Origin: Saccharicrinis sp963677655
Lineage (GTDB): Bacteria; Bacteroidota; Bacteroidia; Bacteroidales; Marinilabiliaceae
DNA: 64,000 bases
Assembly: GCA_963677655.1 (NCBI GenBank)
Contig: OY782088.1
Strand: one strand, 5' to 3'
Below, piece by piece: positions 1 through 8,943 of the stretch (positions within the stretch are counted from its first letter, which is position 1; each line of letters opens with the position of its first letter). Below the pieces are notes generated by a model. It saw only the letters and a list, made by a program, of their open reading frames with translations, had not been told where the DNA came from and did no database searches. The position numbers and the translations under genes are program-made.

Positions 1-1361
1 GCTCTAACTTTAGTTGTTACATTAATCCATCCTCCTACAGTATAAGAAGCTCCTACAGTTAAGTTGTGGAAGAAAATTTCTTCAGTACCTGGGAAGTGTT
101 TAGAATAAATTCCAATAAGTTCATTGGCTTTATCAGCAACATTAGCATCTACACTTTTTGCTTTGTAGAATTGATCTACAGCTGCCCAATAAGCAGTAGC
201 ATGTTCAAATTCATCAGCACCAAAGCTTTTAGCTGAAGTAGCATATAAGTTACCAATAAGAATATAAGGGTCTCCCCAGCCTGGTCTCAATTCAATAGCT
301 TTATAAGCATTAGATCTTGCATCAGCTAATTTACCTTGGTTAAATTTAATTAAACCTAACTGATAATGGAATGTACCTTTTTGTTCTGCCTCTTCCTCTA
401 ATGAAATAGCTTCGTTATAATATTCAACAGACTTGTCAAGATCCTGAGATTTTAAATACATACGAGCTAACCCATATGCTGAAGAAGATGATGGCTCAAT
501 AGCGTGTAAGCTTTCTGATACATCATATAATAATTGTGCATCTTCGCAGTTTGCTCTTGCTAGTAATTTTGTAACTAACTTTAACCAATCTGTGTTTTCT
601 TTATTCTCTTCTAATTGAGGAGCAAATATTTTTTCAATAGTTTCACAGTCAGCAGCACCACTTGTAGCAAAAAGCTTTTCAACATTTTCTTTTAATGTTT
701 GATACATTGCCTTGTATTTAGGCTTTGATTCGTATTTTGTAATTGCAGCAGCAAGAATGTCATTTACGTTAACATAGTTGGTTACTACTTCCTCTGCATC
801 AACTTGTCCTGCTTTATACATAGCAACTGTGTTAGTCATGTAGGTAGCTAATACTGCCCCTTCACTATTGTTGCCTCTTTCGCTAACTGATTTTTTAAAC
901 CATTCCTGAGCTGTTGCTCTGGCTTCAGAATCTGTTTTTTTGTAATCTAAATAATCAACAGCTTTACGACCTAAAATATAGCCTTCACCATATTTTTTGC
1001 TATTACCAAAATACTTGATTCTTTGATCGTAAACTCCCATTAATTGTTGGATAAGTTCTTCTTTTTTAGCTGCATCTTTTTCTTTTTTAATACGATACTT
1101 CATGATTTTAGCACCGTCAGTATAGATTTTAGTACTAGCTAAAGGACATTCGTTAAAGCAAATTTCCCAGGCAGGAATTGCATCTGCATAACTTTTTTGT
1201 TTTACATATTCAACGAATAAAGATAAGTTTTTAAGACATCTTAAGCTGTCTTCTCCGTGCCCATACTTTGAGCCGTCTTCTACTCCTTTTTGAGCACTCA
1301 CTTGTACTGCTAAAAGAGCTATCATTCCCGTGATAAAAATCTTTGTAAAAATTCTTGGCAT
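1..1361 (-). CDS. TPR-repeat periplasmic protein (3' end cut by window edge)
   Basis: I translated this frame directly. It opens with MPRIFTKIFITGMIALLAVQ and an Ala-x-Ala-like VSAQ cleavage region, which is a signal peptide, and stays open to base 1, so about 453 residues are visible and the C-terminus is missing. The second half carries tetratricopeptide helices, for example the stretches around SSAYGLARMYLKSQDL, GTFHYQLGLIKFNQGKL and PGWGDPYILIGNLY. TPR proteins are protein-interaction scaffolds and no enzymatic motif is seen. The start at 1361 is the only ATG preceding the signal peptide. It lies 235 bases after coaX on the same strand, and two copies of CAAAATGTT about 40 bases apart sit in that gap, so it may have its own promoter. 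Exact function unknown. Confidence 0.85.
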   Translation of the reverse strand, partial: MPRIFTKIFITGMIALLAVQVSAQKGVEDGSKYGHGEDSLRCLKNLSLFVEYVKQKSYADAIPAWEICFNECPLASTKIYTDGAKIMKYRIKKEKDAAKKEELIQQLMGVYDQRIKYFGNSKKYGEGYILGRKAVDYLDYKKTDSEARATAQEWFKKSVSERGNNSEGAVLATYMTNTVAMYKAGQVDAEEVVTNYVNVNDILAAAITKYESKPKYKAMYQTLKENVEKLFATSGAADCETIEKIFAPQLEENKENTDWLKLVTKLLARANCEDAQLLYDVSESLHAIEPSSSSAYGLARMYLKSQDLDKSVEYYNEAISLEEEAEQKGTFHYQLGLIKFNQGKLADARSNAYKAIELRPGWGDPYILIGNLYATSAKSFGADEFEHATAYWAAVDQFYKAKSVDANVADKANELIGIYSKHFPGTEEIFFHNLTVGASYTVGGWINVTTKVR

Positions 1362-1515
1362 GGTGTTTATAAGTTTTAAGTAATTGTTAATCAAAATGTT
1401 GTTATGTGTTATGAATAATTATGTTATAATCAAAATGTTTTAGAGTTTGATACAAAAAATAGTCTATTTTACTGCTAGTGTACCAAAAGTTATGCCAACT
1501 TGAGGGGGAGGTAAA

Positions 1516-1626
1516 ATGGATATCCCTTTGGATTGTATATTAGGAGTGGGTATGTTGATAGTATGTATTAGCTTAGTAATGGCTAATAATTTTATATTAT
1601 ACATTGTATTCAAGTATTGTATTTAA
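1516..1626 (+). CDS. Possible 36-residue membrane microprotein
   Basis: A short open frame starts at ATG 1516, directly after a purine-rich GAGGGGGAGGTAAA run that looks like a Shine-Dalgarno site, which is unusual in this phylum. It encodes 36 residues (MDIPLDCILGVG...), mostly hydrophobic, ending at TAA 1624-1626. It runs opposite to coaX and overlaps its 3' end by 30 bases. The hydrophobic span could be one transmembrane helix. Length and lack of homology information mean it may be chance. Confidence 0.2.
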   Translation: MDIPLDCILGVGMLIVCISLVMANNFILYIVFKYCI

Positions 1627-2331
1627 GCCTGTTAGTACTAAATTCTGATTTACAAAGATGGGATTTTTTAATTTTTTGACAAAAAAATATGCATCTCCTC
1701 CTGTTAAAATTGTTTTTGTATTGATATTTAGGGCTTTAAAATGGCTTATATAGTGGTCTAACTCAAAAATTGCTCCATTTTGTACTCCCGATTCTATCGC
1801 ATTTGCTGTATTTAAACCTAAAAAAGGAGCATTTTCATTTAAATTGAGAAGAGGTAATTGACCTGTATTTTGATGTAATGCTTTAAATCTCGTTTGAATT
1901 CCCGGAGAAATGTTTCCTCCTAAAAAACAATTATTTTCATCAAGATAGTCGATTGTAATAGCAGTACCTGCATCAATAACTAATTTTGGTGATCCAGGGT
2001 GAAATTCAGATGCACCAACAAGAGCAGCAAGTCTGTCTTTTCCTAAAGTTTTAGGAGTTTCGTAACCGTTTGTAATAGGAACTTTGGTTTCACTATTTAA
2101 AATAATAGTAGCAATACTTTTACTTAAATTGAGAGTTTCTAAAATAAGTTCAGGTTCGGAGTACTCCTGTTTAACTGATGATAGGATAACCTTATTAATA
2201 TTATTCCGAGTTTTTATTTTACTTAATAAATTTTCGTCAAATATTTTAAAGGAATCAAAATGAATCAGCTTACCCTTATCAAAAACCCCAATTTTAATAA
2301 ATGTATTTCCCTGATCAATGACTAAATTCAC
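1597..2331 (-). CDS. coaX: Type III pantothenate kinase
   Basis: This enzyme phosphorylates pantothenate, the first step of coenzyme A synthesis, in the cytosol. The type III (CoaX) family belongs to the ASKHA fold. The visible marks are the N-terminal phosphate loop DQGNT (residues 6-10), GKDRLAALVGA near residue 97, the second phosphate motif VIDAGTAITIDY near 118, the GGNISPGI segment and TGGDAYFF near the C-terminus. At 244 residues it has the usual length. The start is GTG at 2329-2331, chosen because the DxGNT strand must begin within a few residues of the N-terminus. It diverges from the response regulator at 2400 with 68 bases between, so the two promoters probably share this gap. Confidence 0.95.
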   Translation of the reverse strand: MNLVIDQGNTFIKIGVFDKGKLIHFDSFKIFDENLLSKIKTRNNINKVILSSVKQEYSEPELILETLNLSKSIATIILNSETKVPITNGYETPKTLGKDRLAALVGASEFHPGSPKLVIDAGTAITIDYLDENNCFLGGNISPGIQTRFKALHQNTGQLPLLNLNENAPFLGLNTANAIESGVQNGAIFELDHYISHFKALNINTKTILTGGDAYFFVKKLKNPIFVNQNLVLTGLNTILEYNV

Positions 2332-2399
2332 GTATATAATTTTTGCACAAATATATAATTATTTGATAGCGAAAGTTATGAATACGAATCAATTTTATT

Positions 2400-3467
2400 A
2401 TGAGAAGAATATTTATAGTAGAGGATGATAAATTTATAACGGCCATATTTACAATGTTTTTGCGAGACCTTGGGCATGAACTTGTTGGAAAAACTTCTTC
2501 GGGTAAAGAAGCTGTTGAAATGTGTAAAGAACTTCATCCTGATGTTGTACTAATGGATATACATTTGGATGGTGAGCTTGATGGTATTCAAACCGCTGAT
2601 TTGCTCCGAAGAGAAGTAAATATACCTGTAATATATGTTTCTAGTGATACATCATCTCCGGTTATAGAGCGGGCTATTGTAACTAATTCATATGGTTATT
2701 TAGTAAAGCCAATTAATAAAAAGGAATTAGGGATAAGTATTGATCTTGCTTTTTACAAACATAAAGTTGATGTTGAGCAATCGCAACGAGAGCAGGGCTA
2801 TAGAGAATTTATATCCACTTCACCTTTGCCAATCATTGTAGTTACAGATGGAAAAATAATGTATTTAAATTGTTTGGGATTAGATATTTTTAAAACTCAT
2901 TATATTGAAGATGTAATGGGGTTTCCAATCAAAAACTATATACATGAAGAATTTATTGAGGATTTTAATAATAAAATTAATTCATCAATTGAGGGGAATA
3001 AAAAGATTGAACCATTTTTAATAAAACTTAAAACTGTTCATGGTGATAGTTATTGGGCAGAATTAACGGGTTCAAAAGTTAGTTTTAACAATAAAACGTC
3101 AGTTCAAATTATTATTAAGGATGTAACACAGAGTAAATTTTGTGAGAAGAGAAATAAAGTTTATGAAAAAATCTTGTTCAATAAGGATAAGATGGTTTTA
3201 TTACTAAATAACAACGGAGATATATTAAAAACAAATGCCTATACGCAGCAAGAGTTAGGTGTTTCAGATATTGAAGAAAAAAAACTTTACTCTTTTATGG
3301 ATCCTGCCAGTAAATGGTACGAAATACTGGCAGATGCTACGTCTTTGAATAAATTAGAAGAGCAGATAGAACTTAAATTTATCAATGATAAATCATATAA
3401 GTTTGGATGTGATTTTTTAAGTTCTTCCAGTGGAGAAATTCATGAGATAATACTTATAGAGGAATAA
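2400..3467 (+). CDS. Response regulator with PAS domains, no output domain
   Basis: The N-terminal 120 residues form a receiver domain: acidic pair D9/D10, phospho-acceptor D53 in VVLMDIHL, the S81-S82 switch position and K103 in LVKPI. Residues about 130-245 look like a PAS domain (FISTSPLPIIVVTDGKIMYLN), and a second PAS-like region follows to the end (MVLLLNNNGDILKTNAY). No DNA-binding, GGDEF or kinase module follows, so it probably acts by protein contact or as an intermediate in a phosphorelay (inference). It is convergent with mfd. Its stop codon lies in the left arm of a perfect 10-bp inverted repeat shared with the mfd stop. No kinase adjoins it directly; the kinase at 6959-8305 lies beyond mfd. 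Confidence 0.85.
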   Translation: MRRIFIVEDDKFITAIFTMFLRDLGHELVGKTSSGKEAVEMCKELHPDVVLMDIHLDGELDGIQTADLLRREVNIPVIYVSSDTSSPVIERAIVTNSYGYLVKPINKKELGISIDLAFYKHKVDVEQSQREQGYREFISTSPLPIIVVTDGKIMYLNCLGLDIFKTHYIEDVMGFPIKNYIHEEFIEDFNNKINSSIEGNKKIEPFLIKLKTVHGDSYWAELTGSKVSFNNKTSVQIIIKDVTQSKFCEKRNKVYEKILFNKDKMVLLLNNNGDILKTNAYTQQELGVSDIEEKKLYSFMDPASKWYEILADATSLNKLEEQIELKFINDKSYKFGCDFLSSSSGEIHEIILIEE

Positions 3468-3488
3468 TGCAGTGTCGTTTATTCCTCT
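3458..3488. terminator. Bidirectional hairpin containing both convergent stop codons
   Basis: AGAGGAATAA (3458-3467) pairs perfectly with TTATTCCTCT (3479-3488) around an 11-base loop. The TAA of the response regulator is the end of the left arm and the TAA of mfd, on the other strand, is the start of the right arm. Both genes therefore end in GAG GAA TAA (Glu-Glu-stop). There is no long T-run on either side, so termination strength is uncertain. Confidence 0.6.
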
Positions 3489-6400
3489 GAAAATACATGT
3501 GAGTGTAAATTGTCAAATAATTGTTTGATTGTATTAATATCTTTTATTGAAGAAAAGGTTAAGCGTAATTTGTTATTCTTTTCTTGCATTTTAGCTGTTT
3601 TGGCCTGAGTTTGTAGGTAACCTAATATGCCTGTAAAAACTGGAGATTGATAATATGGAGATTCTTGATTTGATACGAAGTAAATTAAGAGTTTTCCGTT
3701 TTTAAATACAATCTTTTCAATTCCTAGTTCAATTGCTTTCCATCTAATCTGAACAACTTGAATTAGTTCCTGAGTTGTTTCAGGAATTGGACCAAATCTA
3801 TCAATTAACTCAGCATTAAAACTATCTAATTCTTCCTCGTCTTTTAAACCGTCAAGTTTTCTGTATAATTGCATTCTTTCAGCTACATTCTCAATGTATT
3901 GATCAGGCAATACTAATAATGCATCAGTTTCAATGGTGCAATCAGTAACAAATTGAATGTTTTTATCTGCTTTTTGATTTATTTCTTCTTCGTATAGTTC
4001 TTTAAATTCAGTTTCTTTTAATTCAAGGATGGCTTCATTTAATATTCTGTGATATGTTTCAAATCCTATATCTGCAATAAATCCGCTTTGTTCACCACCT
4101 AAAAGATTACCTGCTCCTCTGATATCTAAGTCTTGCATGGCAATGTTAAAGCCACTTCCCAAATCTGAAAATTCCTCAATAATTTTTAGGCGTCTTCTCG
4201 CTTCTTGAGTTACTGAGGTTAAAGGAGGTGCCAGTAAATAACAAAATGCTTTTTTGTTTGAACGACCAACTCTTCCCCTTAACTGATGTAATTCGCTAAG
4301 TCCAAAATGGTTGGCGTTATTTATTATGATGGTATTTGCATTAGGTATATCCAAACCAGATTCAATTATAGTTGTGGCTATAAGTACATCAAAATCTCCA
4401 TTAATAAAGTCCAACATTATTTTTTCTAATTGGGGACCATCCATTTGTCCGTGAGCAACAACTGTTTTTACCTCAGGTAAAATTCGGTTGACCATCGCCT
4501 CTATTTCAAATATGTTCTGAACTCTATTATGAATAAAAAAGACTTGACCATTTCTATCTACTTCATAAGAAATGGCTTCTTTTATAATTTCATCATTAAT
4601 AGTATGAAGTTCAGTTAAAATTGGGTGTCTGTTGGGAGGAGGTGTGTTTAATATGGATAAATCACGTGCTCCCATTAATGAAAATTGCAGTGTTCGTGGT
4701 ATTGGAGTAGCTGTTAAAGTGAGAGTGTCAACATTTACTTTAATCTTTTTTAGTTTTTCTTTTATGCTAACACCAAATCGTTGTTCTTCATCAATTATTA
4801 ATAAACCCAAATCTTTAAATTCAACATCTTTCCCAATTAACCGATGGGTTCCAATGATAATATTAACTTCTCCTGTTTTTAATTGAGTAAGCGCCTGTTT
4901 AATCTCCTTGGGTTTTCTTAAACGACTTATATAATTAATTTCACAAGGAAAATCTTTTAAACGTTCCTTGAATGTATTGTAATGCTGCATTGCCAGGATG
5001 GTTGTTGGTACCAATACTGCAACTTGTTTATTGTCTGTGATTGCTTTAAATGCAGCTCTAATTGCTATTTCTGTTTTTCCGAATCCTACATCGCCACACA
5101 CAAGCATATCCATAGGGGTGTTCTTCTCCATGGCTTCTTTTACAAGACGAGTAGATTTTTCCTGATCAGGAGTGTCCTCGTAAATAAATGATGCTTCAAG
5201 CTCTGTTTGTAAGTAACTATCCGGCGAATAAGCAAAACCTGGCTCTTGTTTCCTTTGTGCATAAAGAGAAATTAGTTCGCGAGCAATGTCTTTAACTTTT
5301 TTCTTGGTTTTATCCTTTATTTTTTGCCAGGCTGCGGTTCCTAATTTGTTAATTCGTGGGGGTTCAGAATCTTTGCTTTTGTATTTGCTGATTCTATGTA
5401 ATGAATGAATACTAACTAAAAGAATGTCATTGTCTCTGAATACTAAACGAATTGCTTCTTGTGGTTTACCATTTTCATTTGTAGTAACTAATCCACCAAA
5501 ACGTCCAATACCATGATCAACATGTACCACATAATCTCCAGGATTTAATCGGCTTAATTCCTTCAGTGATATTGCTTGTTTGGCAATTCGTGATTTATCT
5601 GTTCTTAAGTTAAACTTGTGGTAGCGTTCAAATATTTGATGGTCTGTATAAAAACAATATTTAGAGTCATTGTCAATAAATCCCTCATGTAATGTTTTTG
5701 ATAGTGGTGTATAAGATATCTTGCTGTTTAGGTCATTAAAAATATCTCTTAATCTATCATGTTGTTTAGGATTGTCAGATAAAATAAATCTATCATAACC
5801 CTTTTCTTCATTTGATAATAGATCTTGCTCAAGCAGATTGAAATTTTTATTAAATGTAGGTTGTGGTGAGGTATTAAACTTTAATTCTGTATAATCTTTA
5901 AAATAGCTACGCTTTCCAAATTCAATAGTTTTTTTACTTGATAATAAATTAATAATTTCTAATTCATTACTAAAATTACTTTCTGAAGGAATATTCTCAC
6001 TTTCTTCTTTCTGACTATTTCTGTGTTTAATTTTTAAATGAGCATCTTTTATGTTGTCTGAAATAAAATTAATATCATAGGCCCAAATTATTATATCCTT
6101 ACCTAAGAATTCAAATAGTGAAATTTTATCTGTTTCCTGTTGTTTGTTGATATTTGGTATGATGGCTATCTTATCAAGTTTTTCTATAGATAATTGATTT
6201 TCAAGATCAAAAGTTCTAATAGAATCCACTTCGTCACCAAAAAAATCTATTCTGTATGGATCTTCGTTAGCAAATGAGTATATATCCACGATACTTCCTC
6301 TAACAGAGAATTGTCCGGGTTCATATACAAAATCTTCTCTTTTAAATTCATATTCATTTAGTACTTCTGTAACAAATGAGATGTCTAGCTTTTCACCTGT

Positions 6401-6832
6401 TTTAATATTTAATGTGCAATCATTTAAACTCTGATTTGAAGGTACTTTTTCAAAAATAGCAGTAGGGTAGCTTACAACAATTCCTTCGTTTGTTGAGGAA
6501 CTTAAAAAGTTTAATGCTTCTGTTCGCAGTATTATATTTGAGGAGTCAATATTTCCATATTCAGGAGAACGCTTGTATGTACTTGGGAGAAAGTAGACGT
6601 TTTCGTCTCCAATAAGTTGTGTTAAGTCGTTGTAGAAATATGCTGCTTCTTCTTTGTCATTTAAAATTATAAAATGTTGATTGTTGCAATAAGTCTGTGC
6701 AACTAATAAACTTTTAAATGAACCGGTAGTTCCAGATAAAAACAATCGTTTAGTATTGTCTTTAATAAGATTTTTTAATTGGGTTAAAAGTTTAGAGTTG
6801 TTATACTTATTTAGAATTTCTGATTGTACCAC
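3479..6832 (-). CDS. mfd: Transcription-repair coupling factor Mfd
   Basis: Mfd removes RNA polymerase stalled at DNA lesions and recruits UvrA, linking transcription to nucleotide excision repair. The order of parts fits the family: a UvrB-homology N-terminal region (GSFKSLLVAQ near 37, then the REDFVYEPGQFSVRGSIVDI segment), the CarD-like RNA polymerase interaction domain near 427-450 (NPGDYVVHVDHGIGRFGG), and the SF2 translocase with Walker A GDVGFGKTE near 575-585, DEEQRFGV and LTATPIPRT. The helicase C lobe has QLRGRVGRSNKKAFCYLL and the C-terminal TRCF domain follows. The length of 1117 residues is typical for Bacteroidota. The start is GTG at 6830-6832. A TACTTTTG -7-like box on the minus strand (6847-6854) gives a very short leader. 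Confidence 0.97.
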   Translation of the reverse strand: MVQSEILNKYNNSKLLTQLKNLIKDNTKRLFLSGTTGSFKSLLVAQTYCNNQHFIILNDKEEAAYFYNDLTQLIGDENVYFLPSTYKRSPEYGNIDSSNIILRTEALNFLSSSTNEGIVVSYPTAIFEKVPSNQSLNDCTLNIKTGEKLDISFVTEVLNEYEFKREDFVYEPGQFSVRGSIVDIYSFANEDPYRIDFFGDEVDSIRTFDLENQLSIEKLDKIAIIPNINKQQETDKISLFEFLGKDIIIWAYDINFISDNIKDAHLKIKHRNSQKEESENIPSESNFSNELEIINLLSSKKTIEFGKRSYFKDYTELKFNTSPQPTFNKNFNLLEQDLLSNEEKGYDRFILSDNPKQHDRLRDIFNDLNSKISYTPLSKTLHEGFIDNDSKYCFYTDHQIFERYHKFNLRTDKSRIAKQAISLKELSRLNPGDYVVHVDHGIGRFGGLVTTNENGKPQEAIRLVFRDNDILLVSIHSLHRISKYKSKDSEPPRINKLGTAAWQKIKDKTKKKVKDIARELISLYAQRKQEPGFAYSPDSYLQTELEASFIYEDTPDQEKSTRLVKEAMEKNTPMDMLVCGDVGFGKTEIAIRAAFKAITDNKQVAVLVPTTILAMQHYNTFKERLKDFPCEINYISRLRKPKEIKQALTQLKTGEVNIIIGTHRLIGKDVEFKDLGLLIIDEEQRFGVSIKEKLKKIKVNVDTLTLTATPIPRTLQFSLMGARDLSILNTPPPNRHPILTELHTINDEIIKEAISYEVDRNGQVFFIHNRVQNIFEIEAMVNRILPEVKTVVAHGQMDGPQLEKIMLDFINGDFDVLIATTIIESGLDIPNANTIIINNANHFGLSELHQLRGRVGRSNKKAFCYLLAPPLTSVTQEARRRLKIIEEFSDLGSGFNIAMQDLDIRGAGNLLGGEQSGFIADIGFETYHRILNEAILELKETEFKELYEEEINQKADKNIQFVTDCTIETDALLVLPDQYIENVAERMQLYRKLDGLKDEEELDSFNAELIDRFGPIPETTQELIQVVQIRWKAIELGIEKIVFKNGKLLIYFVSNQESPYYQSPVFTGILGYLQTQAKTAKMQEKNNKLRLTFSSIKDINTIKQLFDNLHSHVFSEE

Positions 6833-6958
6833 TTTACTATTTTTTGCAAAAGTAGCAATAGTAGAATTTATTTGTCAGAATTACTAATGAGAAGGTCAAT
6901 TATTTTAAGGTAGTATGTAATAATTTCCTCCTATTATTGAATCTTATTTAATTTGTTG

Positions 6959-8305
6959 CTAAAATGATTTGACATCCCGAGGCAGGTAAAAGTAGAACTT
7001 ACTTCCATAATTAATTTTACTTTTAATTTTAAGTTCTCTTTGGTGTAAGTTAAGGAACTCTTGCGATATCATAAGTCCAATGCCAGATCCTTCTTCATTG
7101 TCGGTTCCTGGAGTTGTGTATTGTTCGCTAGCTGATAAGATTTTTTTTCTGATTTGATCAGAGAAACCAATTCCATTATCAACTACTGCAAATTCAATAT
7201 CTTTACTTGAATATTTCTTTGCTATTATTGTAATCTCACCTCCTGATTTTGTAAACTTAATAGCATTTAATATTAGATTTCTAATGATGGTACAAATCAT
7301 TTCTTTGTCACAATATACAAATTCATAATAATCAATTTGGTAAGTGATTTTTATGTTTTTTGAAGATGAAATCTCATAATAGAGATCTCTGTTCTCATAA
7401 ATAATGTCTTTGATAACATAAGTTTGAGGTTGGAAATAGTTTTCTCTAAGTTGTGATCTACCCCAAATTAAAATATTATTTAACAGGTTATAAGTTCTTC
7501 TTACATGAAAATAAATACGTAAGATTTCTTCTCTTTTAACAGAGATAGTTTCTTCTTTATTTTGAAGTAAGATTGAGAAGTATCCTATAAGAGTATTAAA
7601 TGGACTCCGTAAGTCATGAGATATGATACTAAAGAATTGATTTTTAGTTGTGTTTAGTTTTTCAAATTTCTCTTTTTCGGTAGAAATGTCATCTCTTTCT
7701 ACACTGATTTTTTTCTGCGTTAGAAAAAGATTTTTTGAGAATTTGTCAATAATTGTATTTGCGAAAATCCAAAAAAATGAAGAAGCAATTAAGAATGTTG
7801 TCGAAACAATAAATAATAATTTATTAGCGCTTAATAGATTGTGTTTAAATATCGATATTGCTATAAAAGTAGTTGTTGATATTACAATGTAGGTATTGGA
7901 TAATCTAACATTACTCATCGATAAAGATAAACTCGCAGTCATAATTATTAAGACTGAATAGAATGAGGTGAATGCACTTTCATCTGGACTTAGATAATAG
8001 TACATTAAAGAAATACTAAGGTTTACAATAAATAAGGCTGTGGCATTTATTGTTCTTAGATATGGTTGCATTTTTTCAACATAAGACAATATAAATGCAG
8101 TTATAAGAACTGGTATACCTATAAATAGTCTGATGTTTAATAAGGTTTTATATGAGAAATTATCTCCAAAATAATCCAGAATTGAAAGCGCAGGGTATAT
8201 TAAAAGTACAACGAGCATCAATCCTCGTATGTATTTTTTATTTGAGTAAAAGAGCCAACTAACGTAGTCTTTAATCTCTATTTTTGTTTTCCCATCCCTA
8301 TTCAT
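6959..8305 (-). CDS. Membrane sensor histidine kinase
   Basis: The first ~190 residues contain about six hydrophobic helices (for example LMLVVLLIYPALSI, LITAFILSYV, LFIVSTTFLIASSFFWIF) with very short loops, so signal sensing is probably in or at the membrane. A coiled linker leads to the dimerisation helix, with the phospho-acceptor His in FFSIISHDLRSPFNTLIGY near residue 230. The ATPase follows with N box NLILNAIKFTKSGG, G1 DNGIGFSD and G2 GSGIGLMISQEFL. No receiver domain is fused. It stands alone, with 126 bases to mfd and more than 600 bases of non-coding DNA upstream. Its partner is not evident; the PAS-bearing regulator at 2400 is one candidate (inference). ATG at 8303-8305 precedes a lysine-rich cytosolic N-tail. 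Confidence 0.93.
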   Translation of the reverse strand: MNRDGKTKIEIKDYVSWLFYSNKKYIRGLMLVVLLIYPALSILDYFGDNFSYKTLLNIRLFIGIPVLITAFILSYVEKMQPYLRTINATALFIVNLSISLMYYYLSPDESAFTSFYSVLIIMTASLSLSMSNVRLSNTYIVISTTTFIAISIFKHNLLSANKLLFIVSTTFLIASSFFWIFANTIIDKFSKNLFLTQKKISVERDDISTEKEKFEKLNTTKNQFFSIISHDLRSPFNTLIGYFSILLQNKEETISVKREEILRIYFHVRRTYNLLNNILIWGRSQLRENYFQPQTYVIKDIIYENRDLYYEISSSKNIKITYQIDYYEFVYCDKEMICTIIRNLILNAIKFTKSGGEITIIAKKYSSKDIEFAVVDNGIGFSDQIRKKILSASEQYTTPGTDNEEGSGIGLMISQEFLNLHQRELKIKSKINYGSKFYFYLPRDVKSF

Positions 8306-8943
8306 TCTTATCAGATATAATTAAAAACTACCCAAATCGCAGATTTTGTTTTTAATACTATTCAAGTTTAAGTATAACTTGAGTTATCTATTTAGGGGAA
8401 GAATATGGTAATTCCTTAACGGAAAAAATTTAGCATGAAATCACGCTTAATGATAAATTTTCGCCGAAAGTAGATAAAAGTTATTAATATTTAGCCAAAT
8501 GCAAGCAAAAAATATTCAGCTTTATTTTTTGTTTTTGATGAGTATGCTTAAAATGTAGGTATTTTATATAGTGCATGAGGTGTGAATTTATTGCGTTTTT
8601 TGATGTTCGAAATGGTTTGAATTTCAGAGGTATCATGCTACTTTAAATAAGGGGTTATTGAGTTATGTATTTTCTACAATTCAATTTTGAGGTTGGTATT
8701 TCCATGTGGTGAAAAACGATATTTAAAACGAAATAGAATAATGTGCGAAATTATAAAGCCTATCCGTTTAATTGATTGGTATTTAACGAAGTATTAGCTT
8801 TCTCTTTTTCATGTATTGCAACTTGTTCTATTGATAATGATTAACTTGACTTTATGATAAAAATCACATAAAACATTTATTGATTACATTTTTGCACATT
8901 GCTATTTTAGTAACTTTGAGTATTAGTATTATTTAGTGTTATT
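8306..8943. other. Gene-free region between divergent kinase genes
   Basis: About 640 AT-rich bases separate the histidine kinase from the aspartate kinase. I see no credible coding frame, tRNA or riboswitch here. The right end holds the likely aspartate kinase promoter. A stretch near 8400-8475 is slightly more GC-rich but I could not assign a structure. Confidence 0.6.
8892..8918 (+). promoter_or_regulatory. Likely aspartate kinase promoter
   Basis: TAACTTTG at 8911-8918 matches the Bacteroidota -7 consensus TAnnTTTG exactly. A TTG (8892-8894) lies 16 bases upstream, a little closer than the usual 19-21. Transcription would begin near 8925, leaving a leader of about 20 bases before the ATG at 8944. 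Confidence 0.5.

Noticed and set aside
8306..8943. Lysine or other amino-acid riboswitch before aspartate kinase
   Set aside because: I could not find the conserved helices of a lysine riboswitch, and the predicted promoter leaves only about 20 leader bases.
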